A stretch of DNA of 64,000 bases. Source: Thermococcus guaymasensis DSM 11113 (lineage in GTDB: Archaea > Methanobacteriota_B > Thermococci > Thermococcales > Thermococcaceae). Below, in pieces: positions 15,688 through 23,248 of the stretch (position 1 is its first letter; each line of letters opens with the position of its first letter). The position numbers and the translations under genes are program-made. The notes under the pieces are model-generated. The model had not been told where the DNA came from and searched no databases. It saw only the letters and a list, made by a program, of their open reading frames with translations. Location: contig NZ_CP007140.1 of assembly GCF_000816105.1 (NCBI RefSeq), positions 620,001 to 684,000 of the forward strand. The letters are read 5' to 3'.

Positions 15688-17706
15688 TCACAGCACTATC
15701 AGTATCCCAATAATCGCCCCCACTACCACAAGGGCCAGCACGACGAAGGTGCCGAGCCTTATTCCCGGGATGACATCCCTCGCTATGTTGAGGAACCTGA
15801 TGAGTGGCTTGAAGACCTCCTCGTCTATGTGCATGATTTCCCTTTCGCGGAGGTCATCGAGGGTCTCAACCTTTGTGTACGGAGTGTCAACTATCTTGGT
15901 GAAGTAGCTCGCCATCCAGAGGTAGGCTCTAACGAGGTAGTGGATTGCCCCAGCCCCAACGCGGTAGAACCAGTCGCCAAGGTGGTAGAACGAGCCTATC
16001 TTCTCCTCGTACCAGTTGTAGTAGCCCTCGGCGTTCGTCCTGTACTCGTCCTCGTCTATCTCTGTTGAACCGCAGTCCCAGGGTCTAGCGGTTTTGCCGT
16101 ACTCCGGCCTGAAGGAGAAGTACAGACCCACGGCAAGGGCGCCGAGGAGGATAACGAACATCACAGGCGAGAACATCACTGACTGGAACCCTATCTTGTA
16201 GATGTTGTCCTCTATTGGGGCGTTGAAGACGTTGGGGATTTCGGTGACAGCGTCATTGAGGATTCCCGTTACAGTTCTGGGAAAGACGCCGATGAGAAGA
16301 GTTAAACCAGCAAGAATCCACTGGCCAATGAGCATGCTCACAGGGGCCTCCTGAACGTTCTCGTAGCGCTTCATCTCACCGCCGAACTGGGTTCCGTAGA
16401 ACTTGATGAACGAGGCAAGCGTTGCCGCGCTGATGAATGCCGCTAGGACCGCACCGAGGGCTAAGATGTAGCTGTTGGAATAGTAGCCTGAGACATAGAT
16501 GAGCCACTTGCTTATGAAGCCGTTGAAGGGCGGAACGCCGCTTATGGCGAGCGAGGCGAAGAGCGCCGCCAAGGCTGTTCCTTTCATGGTCTTTCCGAGG
16601 CCGCCGAGCTCGTTGAGGTCAACGGTTCCGGTTCTGTACTCAACCGCTCCGGCTGAAAGGAAGAGCGAGGCCTTGAATATCGCGTGGTTGAGGGCGTGGA
16701 ATAGGCCGGCGAATGCTCCAAGAGCTCCAACGGCTCCAAGGAAGCCACCCTTCGGGATGAGGGCCATTCCTATGCCTATTCCGAGCCATATGTAGCCCAT
16801 CTGGCCAATTGAGTGGTAGGCGAGCAGTCTCTTGGCGTTGGTCTCCCTGAGCGCGTAGAGGGTTCCAACGGTGAGGGTTATGGCACCGAGGGTGGCAACG
16901 AAGAGGCCGAGGCTGTAACTCGTTCCGACGGTTCTCCAGATGAGGGCTATAAGGCCATAAATGGCCACTTTCTCCATTGCACCGGCCATAACCGCTGAAA
17001 CGCTGGTCGGGGCTGCGCGGTAGGTCTCCGCAACCCAGAACTGGAAGGGCACAATTCCAGCTTTTGCCATGAATGCCACCATGAGGAGCGCGGTAAGAAC
17101 CCACTTGGTGCTCTCCGGGGCGGTCAGGAGGGCGGTGTGTATGTTCTCAAAGGTGAGTTCCTCAAAGCTCCCCACGAGGGAGTAAGCGGTTCCCAGGGCG
17201 AGGAAGAGCGGTATCGTGTCAAGGAAGTGCATGGTGATGTAGTACTTGACGCTCGCGTTGACGTCCCTCGCTTTTTCGCTGAAGAAGACTAGTATGAACG
17301 AGCTGAGCGTCATGAGCTCCCAGCTCATTACGAAGTACTCCATGCTGTCAACGGTGACGACGAGGACCATGCTCGCGAGGAACGTGTTGTAGGCCACCGC
17401 GTAGACCCATCCCTTTCCGACCTTCTCGAAGAGCTCCATGTAGTTTATCGCGTAGAGCGAAGCCGCCGCTCCAACGAGGCCGATTATGAGGAGGAACACT
17501 ATCGAGAGGTCGTCTATCCTAACGGGAATTCCGAAGAGGTCGCCCGAGACAGGGCCATTGGTGTAGACTGCGTAAACCTGCCAGAGGAGCGCGAGTGAAC
17601 CGAGGAAGGCGATGAAGCTCGACGCCTTAACACTGGCTTTGTAGTCCCTAATTAGGCCGATTAGACCACCGAGGATGAACGCTCCAATCGCGTATTCGAG
17701 TATCAT
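15688..17706 (-). CDS. HycC/NuoL-like antiporter subunit of the hydrogenase
   Basis: This 672-residue protein has about 16 spans and a NuoL-style C-terminal extension: HIDEEVFKPLIRFLNIARDV followed by a last membrane helix. The TM5 Glu (FVMSWELMTLSSF) and TM7 Lys (VAFMAKAGIVPFQFWV) are present, as is the central Lys in TNAKRLLAYHSIGQMGY. It matches HycC/HyfB-type proton-pumping subunits. It lies 6 nt downstream of the other NuoM-like gene and 10 nt upstream of the hycD-like gene. It probably helps to convert redox energy into an ion gradient. Confidence 0.9.
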   Translation of the reverse strand: MILEYAIGAFILGGLIGLIRDYKASVKASSFIAFLGSLALLWQVYAVYTNGPVSGDLFGIPVRIDDLSIVFLLIIGLVGAAASLYAINYMELFEKVGKGWVYAVAYNTFLASMVLVVTVDSMEYFVMSWELMTLSSFILVFFSEKARDVNASVKYYITMHFLDTIPLFLALGTAYSLVGSFEELTFENIHTALLTAPESTKWVLTALLMVAFMAKAGIVPFQFWVAETYRAAPTSVSAVMAGAMEKVAIYGLIALIWRTVGTSYSLGLFVATLGAITLTVGTLYALRETNAKRLLAYHSIGQMGYIWLGIGIGMALIPKGGFLGAVGALGAFAGLFHALNHAIFKASLFLSAGAVEYRTGTVDLNELGGLGKTMKGTALAALFASLAISGVPPFNGFISKWLIYVSGYYSNSYILALGAVLAAFISAATLASFIKFYGTQFGGEMKRYENVQEAPVSMLIGQWILAGLTLLIGVFPRTVTGILNDAVTEIPNVFNAPIEDNIYKIGFQSVMFSPVMFVILLGALAVGLYFSFRPEYGKTARPWDCGSTEIDEDEYRTNAEGYYNWYEEKIGSFYHLGDWFYRVGAGAIHYLVRAYLWMASYFTKIVDTPYTKVETLDDLREREIMHIDEEVFKPLIRFLNIARDVIPGIRLGTFVVLALVVVGAIIGILIVL

Positions 17707-17712
17707 CTCACA

Positions 17713-19092
17713 TCACCCCGCAAAGCCTATCTTCATCACAACGTCGAGGCTTACCCAGGGCATTACTATGCCAACGATTATGAGGACGACCAGCACTGCA
17801 ACGATGACTTTCGGCTCCTTCTTGGCTTCGCCCTCGCCGAAAAAGCTCTCCCTGAACCAGAGGAGAACGACCACGAGCAGTATTGCGGCATCTATAAGAA
17901 CAACTCCTGGAAAGAGCCACGAGGCAATTCCCTTGGCGTGGCTGGTGCTCATGATTGTGAAGGCCTTGCTGAAGAACAGTCCGAGAGGTAAGACACCCGA
18001 GAGACCAAGGAAGCTGAGGAACCAGGCTATGCTCGTCCACGGGACGGTTCTCCTCATGCCCTTAATGAGCTTGAGGTCGGTCGTGCCGTAGGCGAGCGCA
18101 AGCCCGCCAACGGAAGCGAAGGCGAGGGCCTTAACGACGGCGTGGTTGACGACCTGGTAGAGGGCAATCTGAATTCCCTCCACGTGACCGAGGAGCGCGT
18201 AGGCGAGGGTTATGTAGGCAACCCCAGTCTGAGCTATGGTGGAATAGGCAATGAGCCTCTTTGCATCGCGCTGGAGCGGGTAGTAAATCATCATCAGGAT
18301 TACGAGAGCAACGCTCAAACCACCGAGAACCCAGAAGTACTCATCGTTTGGCTTCATGTACTGAATGACACGGAAGAGCATGTAGGCACCGAGCGGGACG
18401 ATTGAGGCGGAGTGGACGTAAGCACTTGCTGGAACCGGTGAAGCGGTTGAATCTGGGAGCCATGAGTAGAACGGGAGCTGGGAGCTCATCATGAAGGCGG
18501 CGAAAATTAGCAGCAGGAAGGCTGTGCCGTCGTAGGTGGCCTTGGTCAAATCCTGTCCCGCGCCGAGGACGGCCACGGCCCCAAGTATGAGGAGCACGCC
18601 AACGTTGAGGACGAGGAAGGCCTTGAGGGCGTCGGTCTTGGCGCCGCCGAGCTCAACTAAGAAGAGCATCGCTATCGCCATCAGCTCAAGGGCAACCGCA
18701 AACTGGACGAGGTTTGTGGAGTATATGAAGACCATGCTGGCCCCTGCAAGCAGGCCGAAGAGCGCGTAGAACTTTCCTTTTCCGGAGTCGAGGAACTTGC
18801 TCGTATAAACGGCCATCAAGAACGCAATCAGTATCGAGACGAAGCCCATGAGCATTGAAGCGACGTCCACGTTTATCCCAAAGACCTCGCCGAGGTTGCC
18901 GGTGGTAACGTAGCTCGTATGATAGACTTTCTCGGAGCCCTTTGAGAAGAAGTCATAGACCGCTACGCCATTGAGGAGCAGGGAAACGCCGAGGACCGAG
19001 TTCGCTATGAGGTCGGCCGTTCTTCCTTCGAACTTCCAGACGAGCAGGAGCGCAAAGGGGATGAGCGCTGAAACCAGCACCAGTTCGATCAT
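17713..19092 (-). CDS. NuoM/HyfF-like antiporter subunit lacking the TM7 lysine
   Basis: This 459-residue protein has about 14 spans. The TM5 Glu is kept (FAVALELMAIAML), but the TM7 stretch reads AAFMMSSQLPFYSWLPDSTASP, with Met/Ser where most homologues have Lys. The next His (SAYVHSASIVPLG) and the central Lys (DAKRLIAYSTIAQTG) are present. The ATG at 19092 follows GAGGTGAT with four bases between, so it was chosen over ATGs up to nine bases upstream. It is the first membrane gene after the ferredoxin subunit; the 50-nt gap before it is the largest within the formate-hydrogenase operon. Confidence 0.88.
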   Translation of the reverse strand: MIELVLVSALIPFALLLVWKFEGRTADLIANSVLGVSLLLNGVAVYDFFSKGSEKVYHTSYVTTGNLGEVFGINVDVASMLMGFVSILIAFLMAVYTSKFLDSGKGKFYALFGLLAGASMVFIYSTNLVQFAVALELMAIAMLFLVELGGAKTDALKAFLVLNVGVLLILGAVAVLGAGQDLTKATYDGTAFLLLIFAAFMMSSQLPFYSWLPDSTASPVPASAYVHSASIVPLGAYMLFRVIQYMKPNDEYFWVLGGLSVALVILMMIYYPLQRDAKRLIAYSTIAQTGVAYITLAYALLGHVEGIQIALYQVVNHAVVKALAFASVGGLALAYGTTDLKLIKGMRRTVPWTSIAWFLSFLGLSGVLPLGLFFSKAFTIMSTSHAKGIASWLFPGVVLIDAAILLVVVLLWFRESFFGEGEAKKEPKVIVAVLVVLIIVGIVMPWVSLDVVMKIGFAG

Positions 19093-19142
19093 CAACATCA
19101 CCTCTTGTTTTTAACCCTTGGTTTTCATTGCAAAAAAGAAGG

Positions 19143-19640
19143 TCAAAGGACGATGTACGCCTTCTCGCCCTCTCCCTTCTCGGCTGACTCCTTCAGGTTG
19201 GCAACTACCCTTCCTTCCCTGTTCCAGAGTATCTCGTTCACATCGCCGAACTTGAGTGCCTCAGTTGGGCAGGCCGAGACACAGGCCGGAAGCTTTCCTT
19301 CGGCTCTCCTGTCGGCACAGAGGTCGCACTTGTCCATAATCTTGTTCTCCTCGTCGAGCTTGGGGACACCGAAGGGACAGGCGACAGCACACATGAGACA
19401 GCCGATACACTTGAGGGGGTCGAAGGCAACAGCGCCATCCTCGTCCCTGAAGAGGGCTCCGGTCGGACAGACGTTGAGACAGGGAGCCTTTTCACAGTGG
19501 CGGCAGTTGAAGGGGACGGTGAAGAGGTCGGGGAACTCGAAGACCCTGATGCGGGCTTCGCCGTGAGTCATTTCACAGGCCACTTCACAGGCCTTACAGC
19601 CGATACAGCGCTTATAGTCGAGGAAAATCTTCTTGCTCAT
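19143..19640 (-). CDS. fdhB: Formate dehydrogenase-associated four-cluster ferredoxin
   Basis: This 165-residue protein has 16 cysteines in four [4Fe-4S] groups: CIGCKACEVAC, CRHCEKAPCLNVC, CIGCLMCAVAC and CDLCADRR with ACVSAC. This is the arrangement of HycB/FdhB-type electron carriers. It has no membrane anchor. The ATG at 19640 follows GAGGTGGT and lies 10 nt after the fdhA stop. It would take electrons from the molybdopterin subunit and pass them to the hydrogenase arm. Confidence 0.93.
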   Translation of the reverse strand: MSKKIFLDYKRCIGCKACEVACEMTHGEARIRVFEFPDLFTVPFNCRHCEKAPCLNVCPTGALFRDEDGAVAFDPLKCIGCLMCAVACPFGVPKLDEENKIMDKCDLCADRRAEGKLPACVSACPTEALKFGDVNEILWNREGRVVANLKESAEKGEGEKAYIVL

Positions 19641-19650
19641 TCCAACCACC

Positions 19651-21705
19651 TCACTCCTCCACCTTCCTAACCCTGGCCGCGACGGCCTTGAGCTCGGCCA
19701 TCTTGGTCTTCTCGTGAATTACATCAAGTGTCAGGAAGTTGACGTTCCAGTGCCACGGCATCGCTATGACACCCTCTCTCACGTGCTCGGTAACCTCTGC
19801 CCTGACGAGAATGCTTCCGCGCCTCGTCTCGACCTTGACGAGGTCTCCGCTCCTTATGCCGTACTTCTCGGCGTCCTTCGGGTTGATCATTACGTACTCC
19901 TCTGGCCAGCGCTTCTCAAGGCTGGGGCTCTCGAAGGTCATGGTTCCTGTGTGCCAGTGGCCAACTTCCCTGAAGTTGGTGAGCCAGAGCGGGTACTCTT
20001 CGTCGGGCATCTCCGGCGGCTCGCGCCACTTGACGGGCTGGAGGTGGGCCTTTCCATCGGCGGTCTTGAAGCCCTTCTTGAAGAGAACCTTCGTTCCCTC
20101 ACCGGGCTCGGTGCACGGGAAGAAGCATCCCTCGGGGTGCTCGGCGAGATATTCCGGAGTCGCGCCCTTGAAGACCGGGATGACGCTGTTTATCTCCCTG
20201 AGAATCTCATCGGGGTGCTCGTACTTGAAGTACTCGCCGAGGCCGAGCTCCTTAGCCAGCTCAACGATGATGAGCCAGTCCGGCTTGGCCTCCCCTGGAG
20301 CTTCAGCGGCCTTGTAAGTTCTCTGTACGCGCCTCTCGGCACTTATTGCGGTTCCGGTCTTCTCAAACCACGCTGCCGCTGGAAGGACTATATCAGCGTA
20401 TTTGGCCGTCTCGGTGAGGAATATGTCCTGAACGACGAGGAAGTCGAGCTTCTTGAGCTGTTCTCTAACCCACCCGCTGTTCGGGGCAGACTTGGCGATG
20501 TTGCCGGCGACGATGTACATCATGCGTATCTTGTTACCAGCCTCCCGTATCATCGTCGTCAGGTCGAAGCCAACCCAGTCCGGTATCTTGAAGCCCCAGA
20601 GCCTCTCAAGCTCGGCCCTCGCGGCCTCGTCGGTGACGAGCTTTCCTGTCGGGAGCTTGTTGGGGGCGATACCGCTCATCGCCGCACAGAATCCGCACTG
20701 CGCTCCTGGGAAGACACCGCTCCATACGCCCTCTTTGCCTATGTTGCCGGTGATCGCTATGAGGTTCGCGAGGGCGACTGCCATCTCAAAGCCGTTGACG
20801 TGCTGGTTCATTCCCTCGTTGACGAGAAGGGCCGTTCTCTTCGTCGCTATTAGCCTCGCGACCTTTCTTATGTCTTCAGCAGGAACACCGCTTATCTTCT
20901 CGGCCCACTCAGGGGTGTAGTCCTTAACAGCCTCTTTGAGCTCCTCGAAGCCAGTGGTTCTCTCCTGGACGAACTCCCTGTCGTAGAGCTCCTCGCTTAT
21001 GACGACGTTGAGCAGGGCTAAGGCTATCGCGAGGTCGGTTCCGGGGTAGGGCTTGAGGTGCATGCTCGCGTACTTGTGGCCCCTCGTGGCGCGCGGGTCT
21101 ATGACGACCATCTCGGCGCCGTTATCAAGGGCCTTCTCGATGTACTGGCCGAAGAACACCGGCGCGGTTTCAGCCGGGTTGTGGCCCCAGATGACTATCA
21201 GCTCGGCCTTGGCGACGTCCTCGAAGGGGTTTGTAGCTGGAGCGCTTCCAAAAACCGCCATTCTGGCAGGGCTGTTGGAGTACTGGCAGTATCTGCCCGG
21301 GAAGTCGAGGTGGTTGGTTCCTATGGCCTTGGACAGCTTGTGGACTAGGTAGTTCTCCTCGAGGGTTATCTTCTCGCTTCCGAGGAACGCTATCGCTTCT
21401 GGGCCGTATGTCTCTTTGATTTCCTTAATCTTCTCGGCGATTATTCTGTAGGCCTCATCCCAGCTTATCTCCTCGAACTTCCCTTCTCCCTTCTCTCCAA
21501 CGCGCTTGAGGGGCTTCTTGAGTCTCTTGGAGCTGTTGATGAACTGGTAGGAAGCAACGCCCTTGGGGCAGAGCTTTCCGCGGTTGACGGTGGGGTGGTC
21601 GTAGTCGAATTCAATCCTCCTGATGTATCCATTGACACTGACTGCGTAGAACCTGCAGCCGACGGAACACCAGGGGCACACAACCGGCACGAGCTTTTCA
21701 GCCAC
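19651..21705 (-). CDS. fdhA: Molybdopterin oxidoreductase, formate dehydrogenase alpha-like
   Basis: The 684-residue protein has an N-terminal [4Fe-4S] site (CPWCSVGC, then LCPKG) and molybdopterin dinucleotide-binding regions. The GTG at 21705 lies four bases after GAGGTGAT; the ATG at 21711 overlaps that site, and 21741 lies upstream of the predicted transcript start. With this start the metal ligand is Cys140 (GRYCQYSNSPAR) instead of selenocysteine. E. coli FdhF has His141 and Arg333; here they are Gln141 and Pro333 in a gap-free stretch (TGNIGKEGVWSGVFPGAQCG). The operon context points to formate oxidation for a hydrogenase, but the substrate deserves a test. Confidence 0.88.
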   Translation of the reverse strand: MAEKLVPVVCPWCSVGCRFYAVSVNGYIRRIEFDYDHPTVNRGKLCPKGVASYQFINSSKRLKKPLKRVGEKGEGKFEEISWDEAYRIIAEKIKEIKETYGPEAIAFLGSEKITLEENYLVHKLSKAIGTNHLDFPGRYCQYSNSPARMAVFGSAPATNPFEDVAKAELIVIWGHNPAETAPVFFGQYIEKALDNGAEMVVIDPRATRGHKYASMHLKPYPGTDLAIALALLNVVISEELYDREFVQERTTGFEELKEAVKDYTPEWAEKISGVPAEDIRKVARLIATKRTALLVNEGMNQHVNGFEMAVALANLIAITGNIGKEGVWSGVFPGAQCGFCAAMSGIAPNKLPTGKLVTDEAARAELERLWGFKIPDWVGFDLTTMIREAGNKIRMMYIVAGNIAKSAPNSGWVREQLKKLDFLVVQDIFLTETAKYADIVLPAAAWFEKTGTAISAERRVQRTYKAAEAPGEAKPDWLIIVELAKELGLGEYFKYEHPDEILREINSVIPVFKGATPEYLAEHPEGCFFPCTEPGEGTKVLFKKGFKTADGKAHLQPVKWREPPEMPDEEYPLWLTNFREVGHWHTGTMTFESPSLEKRWPEEYVMINPKDAEKYGIRSGDLVKVETRRGSILVRAEVTEHVREGVIAMPWHWNVNFLTLDVIHEKTKMAELKAVAARVRKVEE

Positions 21706-21726
21706 GTTCATCACCTCTGAATATAT

Positions 21727-21740
21727 TGACTGACTAGTCA
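21727..21740. promoter_or_regulatory. TetR-type palindrome at the fdhA transcript start
   Basis: TGACTGACTAGTCA fits TGACT-N4-RGTCA, shared with 22452-22465 and 22628-22641. It covers the predicted fdhA transcription start, about 25 bp downstream of the TATA box, so a bound regulator would block initiation (inference). Confidence 0.7.
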
Positions 21741-21752
21741 TTTGCTCTTGTA

Positions 21753-21766
21753 CCTTAAATATCTTT
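21753..21766 (-). promoter_or_regulatory. fdhA promoter (BRE/TATA)
   Basis: On the minus strand GAAAGATATTTAAGG combines a BRE-like GAAAG with the TATA sequence ATATTTAA. The expected start near 21735 leaves a leader of about 30 nt to the GTG at 21705. Confidence 0.65.
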
Positions 21767-21846
21767 CGTGCACACGGTTAAACACCTGTGTAAACAGAAC
21801 AGCAGGGATAAAACGCAAAATGTTTCACGGAGGTCGTGCTGGGGGC

Positions 21847-22434
21847 TCATATCTCAGCAGATAACTTAAGGTACGATGTAACAACATCCACCAAGTGGTT
21901 TAGGTACTCCTCGTCGCTGAAACCAACGCACTCCTTCGCGTGTAGATAGTGGAGCAAGGAACCAATGAAGACCTGAAAGGCTACGAGGGCCTGAGCAAAC
22001 CCGACTTTCGTATAAACCATTATTCTGCGGGCCCCAGTTCTAAGGAGCTCGGAGCAGGACTCACGATAAAGTAAATCGAGGGATTTACTCCGTTTTCTAA
22101 AGGCTAAGAGGCTGAAGAATATCTCACGGCGGTAGTTTTTGCCGTAGAATTCCAAAAACTCCCTGCCCAAGGCCAGAAGAAATTCCCTGAGAGTGGGGTA
22201 CGAAACAGTGATGTAAGGGTCTTGAAGGGAGGGAAACGCAGCTATGGGCATGGCATCAACGGCAATCTCCTTTATGAGGTCATCCTTGCTCTTAAAGTAG
22301 AGGTAGAACGTGCCCTTTGCGACCCCGGCACGATTCACTATCTCATCTACAGTGGCCTTATCGAAGCCCTTCTTCGCAAAGAGCTCCATTGCCGCGGAGA
22401 CGAGTTTCTCGCGGGTTTTACCCGGGGATTTCAT
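21847..22434 (-). CDS. TetR-family regulator, probable controller of the formate-hydrogenase and hyp genes
   Basis: This 195-residue protein has a typical TetR DNA-binding domain at about residues 8-55, including ATVDEIVNRAGVAKGTFYLY and YFKSKDDL, followed by a helical ligand or dimer domain. The ATG at 22434 follows GAGGGTGT; a GTG two codons upstream is less likely. It lies between fdhA (same strand, downstream) and the hypC-like gene (divergent). One 14-bp palindrome occurs in the promoters of all three genes. This suggests autoregulation and co-control of enzyme and maturation genes. The ligand is unknown; no surrounding gene identifies it. Confidence 0.9.
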   Translation of the reverse strand: MKSPGKTREKLVSAAMELFAKKGFDKATVDEIVNRAGVAKGTFYLYFKSKDDLIKEIAVDAMPIAAFPSLQDPYITVSYPTLREFLLALGREFLEFYGKNYRREIFFSLLAFRKRSKSLDLLYRESCSELLRTGARRIMVYTKVGFAQALVAFQVFIGSLLHYLHAKECVGFSDEEYLNHLVDVVTSYLKLSAEI

Positions 22435-22451
22435 GGGCACACCCTCGCTTC

Positions 22452-22465
22452 TGACTACTCAGTCA
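22452..22465. promoter_or_regulatory. TetR-type palindrome in the tetR promoter
   Basis: TGACTACTCAGTCA, a perfect TGACT-N4-AGTCA palindrome, overlaps the predicted tetR transcript start about 25 bp downstream of its TATA box. This is the usual place for self-repression. Confidence 0.7.
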
Positions 22466-22480
22466 CTTATCTCATTGGGG

Positions 22481-22490
22481 TTATATACCC
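22481..22490 (-). promoter_or_regulatory. tetR TATA box
   Basis: On the minus strand GGGTATATAA follows TTTTC and an A-rich stretch. The expected transcript start is near 22457, leaving a leader of about 23 nt to the ATG at 22434. Confidence 0.65.
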
Positions 22491-22567
22491 GAAAAGAATT
22501 TAAACTTTCCGCTTCAGGGCACGGTTAACCAAAAAATTCCATAATCTCGACTTTCAAGTGGTACATC

Positions 22568-22584
22568 CCACATTGTTTATGTGG
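22568..22584. repeat. Short inverted repeat between tetR and the hypC-like gene
   Basis: CCACAT and ATGTGG are separated by five bases. The repeat lies in the 252-bp divergent spacer away from both TATA boxes. It could be a second regulator's site or a hairpin; nothing further can be said. Confidence 0.4.
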
Positions 22585-22627
22585 AATTGTCAGGCGCGTA
22601 CTAGCCTTTCACAGCCATGTCCTTCTC

Positions 22628-22641
22628 TGACTGACTGGTCA
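22628..22641. promoter_or_regulatory. TetR-type palindrome upstream of the hypC-like promoter
   Basis: TGACTGACTGGTCA is the third copy, with one change in the right half-site (GGTCA). Unlike the other two it lies just upstream of the BRE/TATA at 22642-22658, a position where archaeal regulators may activate or hinder. Confidence 0.65.
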
Positions 22642-22658
22642 GGAAAAGGTCTATAAAT
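22642..22658 (+). promoter_or_regulatory. Promoter of the hypC-like gene (BRE/TATA)
   Basis: GGAAAAGGT followed by CTATAAAT places a transcript start near 22682, only a few bases before the ATG at 22687, so the mRNA is nearly leaderless. Confidence 0.6.
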
Positions 22659-22686
22659 CGTTTTCCTTCACCTTTGGTTGATAGCT

Positions 22687-22941
22687 ATGGCCCTGATGCT
22701 GGCAGGAAGGGTCGTTGAAGTCAGGGACGGGAAGGCAATAGTCGACGTTGATGGCAAGCTCAAGGAGGCGAGACTGGACTTCCTGAGGGACGTAAAACCG
22801 GGGGACTACGTGAAGATTTACTACGGCATAGTCCTTGAGAAGGTCAGTAAAGAAGAGGCCGAGGAGACCCTTGCAAGGTGTTCTTATCATCGCTCAAGGA
22901 AGCTCGAACTGACCTTCACGGTTTCAAACCGGAGGTTTTAG
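22687..22941 (+). CDS. HypC/HupF-family paralogue lacking the N-terminal cysteine
   Basis: This 84-residue protein has the HypC fold signature: VVEVRDGKAIVDVDGKLKEA, VKPGDYVKIYYGIVLEKVS. It begins MALMLAGR instead of MCL, so Cys2, which binds iron and the partner HypD in HypC proteins, is absent. The only cysteine is near the end (LARCSYH). The C-terminal tail (SRKLELTFTVSNRRF) is basic. The gene heads the maturation genes, 45 nt before a normal hypC. It may be a specialised chaperone or a regulatory relative; loss of function is possible but codon use looks normal. Confidence 0.82.
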   Translation: MALMLAGRVVEVRDGKAIVDVDGKLKEARLDFLRDVKPGDYVKIYYGIVLEKVSKEEAEETLARCSYHRSRKLELTFTVSNRRF

Positions 22942-22986
22942 AAAAGCTAAATAGCCCTGTTTGAGAACCCAAGGTAGGTGAAGCTC

Positions 22987-23247
22987 ATGTGCTTAGCAAC
23001 CGTCGCTAAGGTTTTGGAGGTTAACAGAGAGAAGGGAACCGCGTGGGTTGACTTCGGCGGCGTTAGGAGAGAGGCGAGGATTGATCTGATGCCCGACGTC
23101 AAGCCCGGCGAGTACGTGCTGATTCACACGGGTTTCATAATAGAGAAGGTGGATGAGCAAACGGCCAGAGAGATACTTAGTGCCTGGGAGGAGGTCTTCA
23201 AAGCCGAGGAGAACGCACTTGGAGGCTATTACTACCCGGGTGATTGA
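22987..23247 (+). CDS. hypC: HypC hydrogenase maturation chaperone
   Basis: This 86-residue protein begins MCLATVAKVLEV, so the essential Cys2 is present. ARIDLMPDVKPGEYVLIHTG and EKVDEQTAREILSAWEE follow, as in HypC/HupF. The ATG at 22987 was chosen over a GTG three codons upstream because Cys2 must follow the initiator Met. It lies 1 nt before hypD, its usual partner in building the Fe(CN)2CO group. A weak TATA-like AAAGCTAAATAG stretch near 22943-22955 might give an additional promoter. Confidence 0.95.
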   Translation: MCLATVAKVLEVNREKGTAWVDFGGVRREARIDLMPDVKPGEYVLIHTGFIIEKVDEQTAREILSAWEEVFKAEENALGGYYYPGD

Positions 23248-23248
23248 G

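Noticed and set aside
19633-20853. Plus-strand reading frame of 406 codons opposite fdhA
   Set aside because: It is a mirror of fdhA codon bias with no recognisable domain.
21286-21288. Selenocysteine codon at the FdhA metal-ligand position
   Set aside because: The codon is TGC, a normal cysteine, and the frame is open without TGA.
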